64,000 bases of DNA from Daldinia sp. FL1419. Taxonomy: Eukaryota > Ascomycota > Sordariomycetes > Xylariales > Hypoxylaceae. Position numbers and translations under genes: made by a program. Of the stretch, positions 50,797-62,620 are shown one piece after another. The notes below the pieces were generated by a model. That model was not told the origin of the DNA and did not search any database. It saw nothing but the letters and a program-made list of their open reading frames with translations. The DNA lies in contig MU623504.1 of the NCBI GenBank assembly GCA_025201765.1, positions 1-64,000 on the forward strand, written 5' to 3'. The stretch's first letter is position 1. Each line of letters begins with the position of its first letter.

Positions 50797-51893
50797 ATGA
50801 AGATGCTAAAGGTATCGCTGATGAAGGGGGTTTTGTTCTTCCTTCTCGAAGGATACTTGGTTTTACAGGTCTTAGCCGTGACCTGTTACCATCTCGACGG
50901 CTCGAACGCAGGTCCATCAAACGCACTATGTAATCCTAAGTAAGTAGATATAGCCCCATGCGTTAAGCGTTGCTCAATATGAGCTAGAGTCTGAACTCGG
51001 TATGCTTCATAACCATATACTGATATTACATATCGTAGTGCCACCGGAGTAGAGGGTTCTCATAGCGCATGTTGTAGCGAAAAGAACGGAGACGCGTGTC
51101 TATCAACCGGCCTATGTCTGAACACTATCGCTCGCCAGCAGAGTCACCTGCTATGGTCTACGGCATGCACAGACCCCACGTTTAAGGACCCGAGCTGTCC
51201 TCAGTACTGCTTAGGGTGTAAGTCACGTACCTTGCCCTCTTAGACGGATGTCTGAGCTAATACGAAGTAAAAGCCAAAATCGATAACGCCCATCTAAGGA
51301 CGTGCAACGATACTTTCTGGTGCTGTGAAAGCGACGCGAACATTTTGACTACGGAAGAATGTTGTAACAGTGCCTTTAAGCTGACGCAGCCTATCGGCAC
51401 CATCGTCGCGCAACTTCAGTCCGGTGTAGGAGCAATACCACTGGCTACAGCCTCTCCGGCGACTTCGGCTTTGCCAAACGCCAATTCCCCGGTGGAAGCA
51501 TCAAAAACTTCTTCCGGCGCGGTGGCGGGTCTGGCAGTTGAAGGCGTCATCATTGCCTGTGCTCTTGCGGGACTAGGTTTCATGATCTGGCGGAATAGAT
51601 TATTAAATCAAAAAGTGAAGCAGGCCGAAGAAGCTACCGCAGCGGCCGTAAGTGCACAGCAGCAACAACAACAGCAGCAGTACCAATGGCAACCACCTCT
51701 TTCATCTCATGCTGGCGCAGCCCCTCACATGGCCATGTACGGCTACGGTAGCCCTACTGAAGTGGAAGCCCCGAAGAGGAGTGAGCTGCATTCGGATATC
51801 TACACAGAACTCCCAGGAACAGAGGCCATTGGTACCGAACTCTCATCTGAGGCAAGGAGCCCAACGTCTCCGACTAGCCCGTCCCAGAAATAG
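50797..51893 (+). CDS. Single-pass membrane protein with Cys-rich ectodomain and Gln-rich tail
   Basis: Three exons, 50797-50939, 51039-51217 and 51268-51893, give 315 residues. The 99 and 50 bp introns both have GTAAGT donors; the second acceptor (51266-51267) is the least certain. Residues 1-28 are a signal peptide (MKMLKVSLMKGVLFFLLEGY onward). Residues 29-140 form a domain with 14 cysteines: TCYHLDGS, SACCSEKNGDACLSTGLCL, TACTD, SCPQYC, FWCCE and EECC. This layout is widespread in filamentous-ascomycete surface proteins. A Ser/Thr/Pro/Ala stalk follows. A helix at about 191-215 (AVAGLAVEGVIIACALAGLGF) has a basic stop-transfer WRNR. A cytosolic tail carries a Gln run and Ser/Pro-rich end. 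Type I orientation is inferred. A sensor or adhesion role is plausible but unproven. Confidence 0.75.
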
Positions 51894-52597
51894 CAGGGCC
51901 GTAGGTCTTATCGTCAATATTCCTCCTAGCCGATACGTCGGCCCAAATTCTAGTTATAATTTAGCTCTCGGATCAAACTTCCGATCATATCTCGGGAACA
52001 TATCATTCAATGTGTATCTATATTTAACACTCGCCTTACATATGCTAGTAAAGGAGAACAGAGACGAAAGGGGGTGGGTTACAGGTAATGGATAGGTGTA
52101 GATGATGGTAGTGGTATCGATAGAACGGCGTCTTCTCTATAAAAGAACAATGCATATACTAAAACGAGGCGGACCGAGAAGCGAGGAAACAACTTGGTTG
52201 TCTTGCGAGGAACTCTAACTCGATGGAAATACAGAACTCTTGCATACCTACCTACATAATAAAGGATTTGTTCTATTTGTAGGATTTGATTATATGGATC
52301 GTGCCCGCAACTGATTGTGTCGCCTGTTCCTGGGAGCGTCGTATGTATCCAGTACATTATTTCGAGACGTGAGTTGTGTGTTCCGGTCATTTCCAAACAA
52401 TCTATTCTCGTATGGCGTGTTGATACGCAAATTGAGACTTTATGGTCAAGGATTGTATTCGTAAACAATAACCTCGTTAAAGGTGTCGTTATAAGTCGAG
52501 GCGCCCCTTAGAGCATCAAGCATACGAACATTGTGACGCTAAACCATCCACTATCTCATCATAATTCCACTCAGTCTTTACCAATCAAGGAAGCAAT
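51894..52597. other. Intergenic between two plus-strand genes
   Basis: It holds the 3' flank of the Cys-rich gene and the promoter of the RING gene. No frame on either strand shows coding character. Confidence 0.45.
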
Positions 52598-53287
52598 ATG
52601 ACACAGAATCCTCATAATCCCCCGAATGCCGGACCAGGCCTCCCCTTTGCACAACCAATCGTGAATACCATATACTTTCCAGACGTTCTTTCGAACTTCA
52701 ACGAAGATGGGAGTCTCCGTTTCCGAAATGCCTTGTTCGACATGAGATGCTATATTTGCCACGACGCGAACCTCGCTCTTATAAACCATAACCAACAGAC
52801 AAAGACGCGGAAAACTCACGAGCCCTATGCGGTCCTCCCGCGGTGTGGGCACGCCTTTGGATACACGTGTATTCTCGAGTGGCTGATGAAAAAGGTCAAC
52901 ATGGCTAACCCCCGATGTCCAATTTGTCGTCAACACGTCTACCAGAGCAGAAAAAAGCACGAGGTATTCCCGATCTACGGCACCTGCCGGCCCGAGGAGC
53001 AAGCCGAGGAGATTGCCGAGATCAGGGAGTCTCTCCTCAAACACAATCTGCAGTTACTAGAAATACCAACGCTGCCACCGCCGCCGTTTGTGGCACCGCC
53101 GATAGGACAGCATGTTGTTGGTATTCTAGAGACGTCGATAAGGGATCTAAGATTGACGTATGACTTATCTGGAGAACAAGTGTGGGATATGGTGGCTGAG
53201 CTTTCATCGATGAACTTGGATGAAGACGATCAGCGAGGTGGACCTGGACCTGGACCGGGACCTGGACCGGGACCGGGACCAGCTTAG
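52598..53287 (+). CDS. RING-finger protein, putative E3 ubiquitin ligase
   Basis: One exon encodes 229 residues. The RING covers about residues 51-110: CYICHDA, then LPRCGHAFGYTCILEWL, then CPICRQHVY, a cross-brace set with a conserved CGH. The spacing between the first pair and CGH is long (an insert of about 28 residues with KTRKTHEPY). Such domains recruit E2 enzymes to ubiquitinate substrates; the substrate is unknown. The central region (PEEQAEEIAEIRESLLKHNLQ) is helical and charged. The end is a Gly-Pro repeat (GPGPGPGPGPGP) encoded by hexamers at about 53239-53280, which may vary in length between strains. No membrane segment is present. The gene converges with the MFS gene, with 254 bases between stops. 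Confidence 0.8.
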   Translation: MTQNPHNPPNAGPGLPFAQPIVNTIYFPDVLSNFNEDGSLRFRNALFDMRCYICHDANLALINHNQQTKTRKTHEPYAVLPRCGHAFGYTCILEWLMKKVNMANPRCPICRQHVYQSRKKHEVFPIYGTCRPEEQAEEIAEIRESLLKHNLQLLEIPTLPPPPFVAPPIGQHVVGILETSIRDLRLTYDLSGEQVWDMVAELSSMNLDEDDQRGGPGPGPGPGPGPGPA

Positions 53288-53541
53288 CTGGGTACCAGGT
53301 AGGTAAATCTATACACCAAGCAACGAAGCCGGTTTAAGCAGCCATGTAAGGGTTTCTTTGGGTTGTTATCCAGAACTTGTATTCATCAACAATACATCAA
53401 TACACTATGAGGTAGGTTAGGTACGTAGTGCACTTTATATCTAGAGGTACCTAGGTAGTCTTAATGAAGGATATGCTTCCTAAGAAAAAGGATCTGAAGC
53501 ATGAGGCAATAACCCTTGAATTCTGAGTGCTAAGATGTGAC

Positions 53542-55406
53542 TCAGGGACGACCCAGAGAGCTCACAATAACACCTCCTTCATCCCCAATACCAGGAGCAT
53601 CGTCTCTACTCTTATTCTTCCTTTGATCACGCTTGTACATAAATGCCACCGTCGCCGTAATTACAGCCTGCGCGCCAAACAAGACCGTCGAGGAAATAAA
53701 CCCTTTCCTAAAGGTCGGGGAGTCTGTCTGCGGGTACGTCAGTAAGGGCACCCAGGCGTTGAAAGCGTAGCCCATGGTGTTCATAATCCCGATGACGATG
53801 GCGCGCTCTTCGGCGTCGGCCCCGCAAATCTCGTTTGTCCAACTCATGCTAAGGGGGCCGTACGGGACCGCGGCGCGCTGGAGGAGGAATGCAAACCACT
53901 TGAGGCCGTCGGGGATGTTCCAGATGGCTAGACAGAGAGCTGCGAAGCCGCCGAGGAAAGTGCTGATGGACATGATGCTTGCACGGCTGCGAAGAGCGTC
54001 GGAAACTATGGCGAGTGTGACGGTGAGAACGAGTTGGATGGCAGATGTGGCTGTGGGGATGATGTTCTATTTCGAAACCGTCGTTAATATATCCGAGAAT
54101 TTAAAGGGGGCGCTTGGTAGTACTTACGATTCTTTCGACTGATTCGCCTTTTGATTTTAGCCACTATATATGAAATGAAGCATCAGTGATTGAATACTAA
54201 AAAGACTACGAGTAGCAGCTCCGGGGGGGCAGATCAAAAGGGGGAAGTTCGTAGTCTTACAATAGCTAAGGGGTTAATACTCGATGAGGGACCGATGCTG
54301 ATGAATATAACGTATAGTATTGTAAGTAGATAAACATGCCACCGGCCTATCTCGATTGTCAGTGTCGTAGTCCGGACTATAAGGTAGACAAGGACTGCCA
54401 AACTTACCGAATATGCGCTTGAAGGCAGAGCGTCCTAACTTCGCGCGAGGTGCACGTCCGACTTTTTCCATACGCTCCCTAGCCATAGCACGATCCTAAA
54501 TTCCCCCTATTAGTCGCTTCGCTGTGTGAATAGATCCGTCTAGGAAGACTTACATCTTCGTTCAAGTAGAAAGCCCTTGTGTTCTCAGGAAGGTCCGGCA
54601 ATATGAAGAATCCCGCAATACAGATCGGGAGACTTATAATCCCGTCCATAATCTAGACGTGATCGTTAGCCAGGCAACCTAGGAAATACGAGAACAGTTC
54701 CAAGACGTACAAAGAGCCACTGCCAACCGGCAAATCCGTTGACGCCGTTTAGTCCTCGGTATACACCAGCTTGGAGATAACCCGAGAACATGCTAGCCGC
54801 AGCTGAGGAGGCATGAAAGATGCACGCTCTTTTCCCTAGCTCCGTAGGCTTGTACCATGACCCAAGGACCGTGTGAGCGGCTGGGTAAAAGATTGATTCA
54901 GCCAGCCCGACGAGGAAGCGGATAGCAATGACTTGGTTTGACGTCTTAGCTGCTGCGAGGCAGAAAGTCAAGAGAGTCCACACGAGTTCGCACGACGGAA
55001 CCCAGACGGAGGGCCGGACTTTCGTTAGGACTATTTGCGACGGGAGTTGTCCGACAACGTAGCCCACCGTCCATGCTGTATCGACCAGATTAATCTCGTT
55101 GCCGTTCATGCCCAAGTCCTCCTTCATCCCGCTAACGAACGCATTCGAAATATTCGTCTGATCCAAGTTCTTTATGAAGTACCCGAACGAAAGCATAGTG
55201 ACAAGAAACACATCGAGCTTCTGGATAAACACACGCTCCTCATGAGACCGCCCGGGCTCGTAGTCCCAGATGTAAGACCACCATGGCGCCTTGCCTTTGT
55301 CCTCCGGCTCTAATTCGTCTAGTTCTGATTCCTGTCTTGAGGACCCCGCGACGTTAAAACTAGACTCGTCTACTAGTACATCCTTAGGTGAGCGATGCTC
55401 AGACAT
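53542..55406 (-). CDS. MFS transporter, anion:cation symporter (Dal5/Tna1) type
   Basis: Six exons were joined by hand: 54711-55406, 54554-54652, 54408-54495, 54261-54346, 54128-54163 and 53542-54066. They give 509 residues. All five introns (58-97 bp) have GTAAG or GTACG donors. The joined sequence reads GWQWLF-IMDGIISLPICI and NPLAI-WLKSKGESVERI-NIIPTATSAIQLV, matching the family. Twelve helices are expected. Family marks are KLDVFLVTMLSFGYFIKNLDQTNISNAFVSGMKEDL, the TVGYVVGQLPSQIVLTKVRP motif and RFLVGLAESIFYPA. Known relatives carry nicotinate, allantoate, pantothenate, biotin or similar organic anions across the plasma membrane; the substrate here cannot be told. It shares a 146 bp divergent promoter region with the small gene at 55553. 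Confidence 0.9.
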
Positions 55407-55552
55407 CGTGGCCGCTGGCGTGGTTACGGAGCGAGATGACTACTCCTCCGCTAGTACAACCAAATAGCCTAATAAATCACTACCAAGTTCTAACCCCAAC
55501 CTCAAAAGAAGGAAACTCTATAATTTATAAAAAAATCTTTCCAAAAACCATC
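55407..55552. promoter_or_regulatory. Short divergent intergenic region
   Basis: Only 146 bases separate the MFS start codon from the proposed start of the 92-residue gene on the other strand, which would force shared regulation if both are transcribed. AT-rich words (AATAAATC near 55468, TATAATTTATAA near 55519) could serve as core elements. No binding motif was identified. Confidence 0.4.
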
Positions 55553-55923
55553 ATGTCAAAATCCTCCAGAGCCCCAGATCTCGCTGATATCAAAGAAAAG
55601 TGCAGGTTAGATTATCACAATACATAAGCCCGAGTGCTGATAACGATTAGGTATCTCGGCTTCGCCATGACAGGGCCAGCTGTCGTGATGGAAGAGGGCG
55701 AGGCGCCCATTGGTTAAAAGGGGATGAGTGGTTGTGTCTCGCTTTATACGCAATATCAGACGCGCAGCACGACATCGTCGCGGTGCGGGGACCCACTTGT
55801 CCCGGCCAGATTCCGGTTATAATGGGCCCGGATGTCCGCTTTCTGGGGGCGGAGCGGCTGAGGATTCCGGATGTTTATTCGTATCGCTCTAGATATCGCG
55901 ACGGTGGCCTGGGCTATTATTAG
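55553..55923 (+). CDS. Probable small split gene, 92-residue protein of unknown function
   Basis: Three exons, 55553-55605, 55651-55712 and 55760-55923, join in frame to 92 residues. They start MSKSSRAPDLADIKEKCRYL and end RYRDGGLGYY. Introns are 45 bp (GTTAGA donor, GATTAG acceptor) and 47 bp (GTTAAA donor, ATCAG acceptor). Both donors are weak, and the second intron lacks a clear branch site. The predicted protein is compact and has no signal peptide or membrane helix. Composition in the three exons (GC-rich, Pro/Gly/Asp/Arg) differs from the surrounding spacer. I do not recognise the family; it could also be the remains of a longer enzyme. The position head to head with the transporter suggests joint regulation. 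Confidence 0.45.
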
Positions 55924-56711
55924 GATTGTATGGCTTGTAGCCTAATAATATGTAAGACTTGGGGGAATTAGTTAATAGGGGACCTAGTTGGGGCCACAGG
56001 ACCAAAAGGGATGAATGGATACCACAATAAAGGAGGTCTGTATTTCCTGTAGTGCATTCGATTCTTAGCTTCCAGCGACATAAATAATGGCATCAAATTT
56101 ATATAATCATACGCCTCTATCCTAACATCGGCAAGTCGATCTTAGACCAGGGGATAGACTTGATATTAACATCAAAGGCTATTCCATCAGGTTTTGATTG
56201 CAGCTTATGATTTTAGTAGGTAGTATAGGTCCTCAAAGCATGAATAACTTGTCATGACGGGGATTTTTGCAGCTCTTCTTATCAGATGTATTCATGCGCT
56301 AGGACGAAATGTGAGGGACTTGGCATGTATATATCAGACTGGGTGTATCGGGGGGGCGCGCTATTGATACTACACCATATCCTACGAAGAAACAGTAATA
56401 TTGTTAGATTATGGGTGTGTAGGTCAGCAGTGTCTCATCAAGGTCGGAGCATATATAACCAATGGAGATTCAGCTCGGAACTACCGTGTCGCACATAGAA
56501 CGACGCTGATGTTACTTCCGAAAGTAAGTGCTATGGACGAGCTGCATCCACGAGCCGCACCAGGGGGCGCACAGGCGTAACGTCATGAAGTTGATTATAT
56601 CCGAGGACAAGACGACGTCGTTACTCCCGAGCTACTAGCATTATATAGTATATGTCATAAATTCATTGCTCATTATATTTTCGTGTACCCCTAACCCAGC
56701 CTCAAAAGACA
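55924..56711. other. Intergenic, no gene seen
   Basis: AT-moderate spacer between the small gene and the 3' end of the rhodopsin-domain gene, with short chance frames only. Confidence 0.45.
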
Positions 56712-57758
56712 TCACACAGTGACGAGTCTTTCTTCAGAAACCGCGCCGGCCGCCGGGGCTCTAGCCGTCTGGTTGGTCTTCATCGGCCTGAGGTCGATAC
56801 CATCCATATCTGCATCCCCTCCCCCGCCCCTTGTCCATAACGTCGTCGCATCCGATATATATTCGTTTATTCGGTTGTCGTGCCTCTCTGGACCTCTAGT
56901 CCGAGGAACGTTCTTCAGGACGTCGGGTTTCGAAGAGGGCTTGAGACCCATCAACTGTCTGACCAAGGGCTTCAGCATTGGCACCGAGGCGCAAATTAGA
57001 CCCAAGCTCGATTCTAACGTAGTCCAGATCGCAAAGGAGAATGAATCCCACTGCGCGTACTTAGGGTGGAGGAATTCCCATGCTACGGCCATCCGTGTAA
57101 GGGACGCGCAGGCGACAAATATACCCAAAGTGAGGACAAACGCAAGTGCGACTTTTTGTCGTACCGGTAGCGTCATTTTGAGTATGTGGGGGAGCACCAT
57201 TGCAATCATACACAGATCCGTTGTCGTGTGTAGGGCAGCCGACGCTGTTAGGATAGGGTAGTACTCCAGACAATGTCCTACTCCGATATCGAATTCGTAT
57301 CCGCCCTCTACGGGGTTACATATGAAGAAAGTGAGGAGGAAAAAGACGATGCCATAAACGACGACGCAACCCATAGTAGCAAACACGAGGATTCGTTGAT
57401 ACGGCAGCTTCAATATTCGCAGGTAGAACAAGAGAATACCGATCTTGGTGAGAACTAGTGACACTTGGTAACAGCTTATCGTCGCGTACGATAGTCGGAT
57501 ACCAACTGGTTGCAAACGTAGAGGGACATTGCTGAACTTGTGGCCGAGACCATATTGGGTCTCGACGCCGACGATTGCGACAAGCGCGACGGCGAACAAC
57601 CACGCGAAAAATATCGCCGCATCATCCCACCACTGGTTCTTTAATAGAAATCGCGAATAAAGGCGACCGATGACTACGAGGCTCGCGAAAACCAAAGGGA
57701 TGATGATTCCGACCAGGATGTCAGGCACCTGAGAAGGGCCCGTAAGCTGTTGCGGCAT
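56712..57758 (-). CDS. Fungal rhodopsin-domain seven-helix protein (PTH11-related type)
   Basis: One long exon encodes 348 residues from the ATG at 57758 (MPQQLTGPSQVPDIL). Seven hydrophobic segments are visible, for example ILVGIIIPLVFASLVVIGRL, AAIFFAWLFAVALVAIVG, SLVLTKIGILLFYLRIL and ILVFATMGCVVVYGIVFFLL. Family hallmarks are GRLYSRFLLKNQWWDDAAI, YGLGHKF and the LTRMAVAWEF and CASVPMLKPLVR segments. There is no N-terminal CFEM domain. The soluble tail (about 280-348) is basic and then Gly/Asp-rich. An alternative start is a 24-base exon at 57860-57883 (MANQAPEE) spliced over 57747-57859, which would replace MPQQ. Proteins of this family sit in the plasma membrane and are treated as receptor-like; ligand and signalling are unknown. 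Confidence 0.85.
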   Translation of the reverse strand: MPQQLTGPSQVPDILVGIIIPLVFASLVVIGRLYSRFLLKNQWWDDAAIFFAWLFAVALVAIVGVETQYGLGHKFSNVPLRLQPVGIRLSYATISCYQVSLVLTKIGILLFYLRILKLPYQRILVFATMGCVVVYGIVFFLLTFFICNPVEGGYEFDIGVGHCLEYYPILTASAALHTTTDLCMIAMVLPHILKMTLPVRQKVALAFVLTLGIFVACASLTRMAVAWEFLHPKYAQWDSFSFAIWTTLESSLGLICASVPMLKPLVRQLMGLKPSSKPDVLKNVPRTRGPERHDNRINEYISDATTLWTRGGGGDADMDGIDLRPMKTNQTARAPAAGAVSEERLVTV

Positions 57759-60700
57759 TGGTAAGTAATCGTACGTCCCAATAGTATGGATCTGGATCTA
57801 CCACAGCCGCCACCGCGGGGACGAAGGATGTGAGGGAGGGGGAGGGGGAGATAGCCTACCTCTTCCGGCGCCTGGTTAGCCATTACGGGAAGACGTTGCG
57901 ATGGAAGCAAAATACGGGATCGCGAAATTGTCGCATTGCCGGCGATTGAGCGAAGAGCGGAGAACGGAGCGCGGAGCGACGAGGCGGGAATGGATCTAGC
58001 CAGTACTTATTGGAGAGCTGACACCAACGTTACTATATAACGCGGTGGGATTTCTTGTAAAAGGTTTCATATTGCCATGCCCTCTAGGCGTCAGCACGAA
58101 CTGGCGATCACTCGATCGGTGGGCTCCAATTGCTATGGACTGCTACACAAAAGTTCAGCGCTGGCCGGAGGCTGGTTGGTAATGATTTGGCCGTCCACCA
58201 ATGAAGCACTCGCAACGAGACTTGTGCTCGAAAATATTGCTGATGAGGTGACATTCGGTATCATTCGCTTGCATGGTGGCCATGTCTCTAAGCCGAGAGC
58301 ACGTTGGTCGATCCATTGCATCCGTACTTTGTGAGCTGTGTTCTCATAGGGCTGGCTCGTATATAAATATCACAGCCACCAATAGTAAACCACACATCCC
58401 CATGTCGAGCCCCGTATCCGGAACAGGGGGTTACAATACGTGCAGCAAAAAGAAAGCAGCCAAGAGCTCTGAAGGCTGCTTATCCAGGTATCGACTGATG
58501 AAATTCTGCATATGATAAAGAGATAATCATCACCCATAGCCCTATGGAGACTCTGGAGACTCCGGGGTCTTAAGTAATTTGATAATTCGATTTATTTAAG
58601 TAGAGGCCAGTGCCGCGGCACGTTTTTGTTCAAGAGTATCGTGAGGTCACCAGAGTCTAGGGTGCGGTGGGAATATACCTCTATTTTCGGAATCATTACC
58701 AAAGCCAGTCGACGTTATGGTTACCCATATTCCACCACAACGCCCTATTCCACAAGGGAAAATTCGAATAGCAAAAACAGACATATTCTAGTTTGGCGCC
58801 TCCAGCGCCTAGACAGGCGGGCAGGCATCGCATCGTGTTGTAAATCGTGGACCCCGCCATCTAGTTCCTAGTACCAGACGGCCTCCTGAGACAACAACTC
58901 AAACATTCGATCGCGAACTTGGATGATTCACCGAACTGAACTCATCCGCCCTTACACCGAGCAATAATCGCAGAGGGCGGTGAAGAGCTACTCGAGAATC
59001 TCAGTGGCTAAGTCATGGGCGCCGAAGCATTGGCCTTGTATCCCAATGCAACCTTACCCCACCGTCTGCGCTCTGTAAAAATTCATCATTGTCCCTAGAG
59101 TTGAATACCTTTCGAGCTTTCACGAGAAGGATGGTAATCATAGTCAGATTTTTGGATGATCATTGGGTTTCTACCGCAATACAAGAATCGATCGGATCAC
59201 GATCTACCCAGGCCTATATCGGTATATATACCTAGCAAACCAAGGATTCCGTCTCGCGAGGGGTTGAAGAAACCCAAACATAAAAGCCACTTCCTCCGCT
59301 CCATCTCGAGATACACATCAACTAACCGAGTCCCGTTTTAACAATTATCCCACGGATGCAATAGGTTTTCTTTACGATGATACGACACGAGCAGACACAT
59401 GGAAATAACCACATTACACAAAAGGTCAGGCCCATCTACCTTATCTCGGTGTCCTCGGCGATCCGAAGGTAGGTTTCTAATCAACACCGACAGACAAAAG
59501 CCGCGTCTTGGAAAGTAAGCACTACATCGATACTGTAAATAAGATGACGTCGAGAGCAAGCCACGTGAAGATCTGTTGAAGATCTCCTTACTCCAATGCT
59601 TACATTGCCATGACACAAACTTACATAGGTACTGGCGCAAATCCGCGCAATAAGAGCCTATCGATAGCTCGGTAAAGGAGAAGGCCAAGATACCCAGCGT
59701 TGCAATGGGACGGATGTGGTCAGGTAGGACTTTGCTTGGGATTTGGAGAGTGGTAGGATCCTGGGGTTAACTTTTGATAGAATACGTGGTCGAGAGTGAG
59801 ACGTCGGCCTTGTCGTAGCCTGGCCCACTGAGTGATGCTTGATGACTGGCCTTTCTAGTTCGCGGCGTCATTATTAACTCTCTCGTTGGGAGATTAAGAT
59901 TATAGGATGCTAGGGAGATTTATCTACTCCTAAAGTTCCCTAGTAGGGTTGGGTAAATTGAGATCTAGAAAAGATGCGGCTCAAATCTAAAGAATTGTTA
60001 GTAAATTCTCTCGATCCATATCTAATGGCGGTTTAATTGATTTTTATATGTAGTAATATAGAAAAACAAGAGCGAGTCCCAATGCAAGAAACTTCTCATC
60101 ACTTTACCCCTGAGAGAGCGTGTAACCTGCAAGATGATTCAATAACTTAGTAGAACGTGAGAAACTGTTTGCCAGGGCCGGACGGAGTCGTTTGGTTAAT
60201 GATTGAGCTCTATTTGCCAGAGTACAATGACAATATGCGCCAACGGCTTGGGCTAACGCATGTCAAGGAAGGGATCACGGAAATTTGTGACGTGTAAACC
60301 TCGACACCTGTTAATTCTCAATAAGATTTATCTTACGGAATCCGAAATGAGATACGTAAGATGTATGTGAATGACTTGAATTATTGAATGGGTAGGTACA
60401 TACCTATCTTCTTAAACCATTGCAGTTAAATATGGAACGAGTATGATGAAGCTGGATATATATGTCAATAGGTAATATTTTGGAAAAACATAAATCTCCT
60501 CTTCAAAAGCAGGAACCAAAAAGTCCCGTTCAACGGTGGATGTCTTGGAGGTCGGGTACCTGCATTTCGGTAGCAATAAATCCCGAATGGAAAAATATTC
60601 TGCGAACAAGACTATTATGACAAAACGTAACAAAGGCGCAAGCATCCGGGATGAATACCTTGGGTGCCTACCTAGGTGCCTACCTATCGGCAATGGAATG

Positions 60701-61988
60701 CAACGAACCCTATCCGAACGGCAAGCGAGCATCCCCATGCATCACACAGCGCAATTTGCATTACTACGAGTGAGCACGATGTTATTGGAGCATACAACAA
60801 CGACCGACGCCCCGGCGTCCAAGGGAAATACGACGGACTCGCAAAATCAGCCACGTGCGTCACTTGGGCCAGCGCCCGCGCGCGGGAACGAAAGATAATA
60901 ACTCAATTTCCGCACTGCCGCAATCGTGGGCCTCTCCTACGTAAGCCCTTTTCCCAGTACCGACGTACGAAGTGGCATGGCCGGTCAAGCAAGGAACTGG
61001 CGGTCTCGGGCTCGCATGCAGCGATGGCGGCCGCGAGAAGGGTTCTGTGTGGTCCAACGGTCCTTGATGACGTGTCCGTAGCTGCATTGACGGGTTTTCT
61101 GCTAGTGATCCAATTTGCGATCAACCATAGAAATTTATTAGTTGGGATTTCTAATTCTCCCCTCGCTAACAACATCACCACATCAGAGTATTTGAGCAAG
61201 TTACCTTAGGTACGTAAAAGTACTCGGGGCGTCCGAGTTACTACTATGTAGGTAATTTAGCCCACGGGAAAACTAGACCAAAGTCTGTGTATTGAACTCA
61301 TCAGACCCGGGGGAGCTGAGAAAGCCTTGGCCTTAAGTTCTTTAGTAGCATTCGGCGATATTCAGATATCTTGGGGAGATCCGGCGATTTTAAGAGCGTA
61401 TATTAAAAGAAGCCGATTAGGGGGAGTTAACTGAGAACTGCAAGATTGCCGACCTCTAGCCTCTGGGCTCTAGGCTTCTAGGCTCCGGGCTTTTAGGGGG
61501 GGCTACGTTAGTAGTGCATATACCTTATGTAATAGCGGTTAGTAAGGAACACTTTGGGGGCTTAGCAGGCTTGCGATTAATACTAGGGGACCATTCGTGT
61601 GTACAAGGTTTAGTTTAGGTTCGGGTTAGTTGCAAGTCTTGTCGAACCAAACGGGCTTCGGGCTTAACTAACAAAGTTAGACCAATTCGGAAATTTTCAA
61701 GTCTCCCCCAAATCTTTTTTTCGGTCCCCTTATTTCCCTTATCCCAGCCTCTACATAGTAGCGCAAGGACGTGGGCTTTTACCTATTCCAGCTTCCTTTT
61801 TATTCCACCAAAGCAAACTTGTCGTACAAAGTTGTCGCATGGCCAAGACGGAAAAAAATATACTATTTCAAGATACGGATCCCATCTGTTTGGGTCCCCT
61901 TTGTGTATCCAAATGACCAACAACAAAAATTGGCACAACAAAAATTGGCTGTTGGATCCTCTGTTCCTGTCGTTCGATCACTACGTAT

Positions 61989-61992
<4 letters not shown>

Positions 61993-62028
<36 letters not shown>
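61993..62028 (+). repeat. Poly(A) tract, 36 A
   Basis: This is an uninterrupted run of 36 A on the plus strand. It could be the tail of a retroposed sequence or simple slippage. I found no flanking target duplication and no coding remnant upstream. Confidence 0.9.
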
Positions 62029-62029
<1 letters not shown>

Positions 62030-62620
62030 AGTCCCTTATGGGTGTTAGCGTCGTCAGCGAGTCAATGTCCTGATCTGACCGATCGAAACGCATGCGCTAA
62101 AAAGCTTGGTACTGACGAAATGAGCAGAAACTGGGGTTGCTGAAGGACCGTCCTATCATGGCGCAATATGGATCCGTAGTTTACCATCACGACAGCACGA
62201 TTATTGCCCGCAAAGTGGACAAGTGGGCACTATGGGTATTATCAAAGTTAACGTCGTAGCGTTTTCGCGACGATCACGCTTAGAATGGTTCATCATGGTC
62301 TATCGTGGGCCATCGTGGACCATCATAATCCGTGGAAATCACCCTTGGAATGAAGGGGCTCGTAGGGAACAAAATAAATTCAGTCCTCCCCAAGCCCCAG
62401 CAGGCCTGCAAGCTTAGCAAGCCTAATCTGGCATGTGGTGTGTTCCTATTGATGGTTCCTGGATTTAGTCGCAGATCCCCCTGATCTTGGCCTCTTCTGG
62501 GAATAGATGGGAAAATAGATGGACATGACAGATGGGATACATGCAATCCCACGTCAAATTCTCTACTTTTCTTTATTGTTACATAGTATGTCGGGCAAGT
62601 CACCGATTCATGCATACTGC

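Noticed and set aside
60676..61209. 177-codon plus-strand frame
   Set aside because: No recognisable domain, atypical residue mix and antisense frames over the same DNA; likely chance.
62291..62330. Partial inverted repeat around GGTC/GACC words
   Set aside because: Only about 11 of 15 positions pair; not distinct from a locally repetitive sequence.
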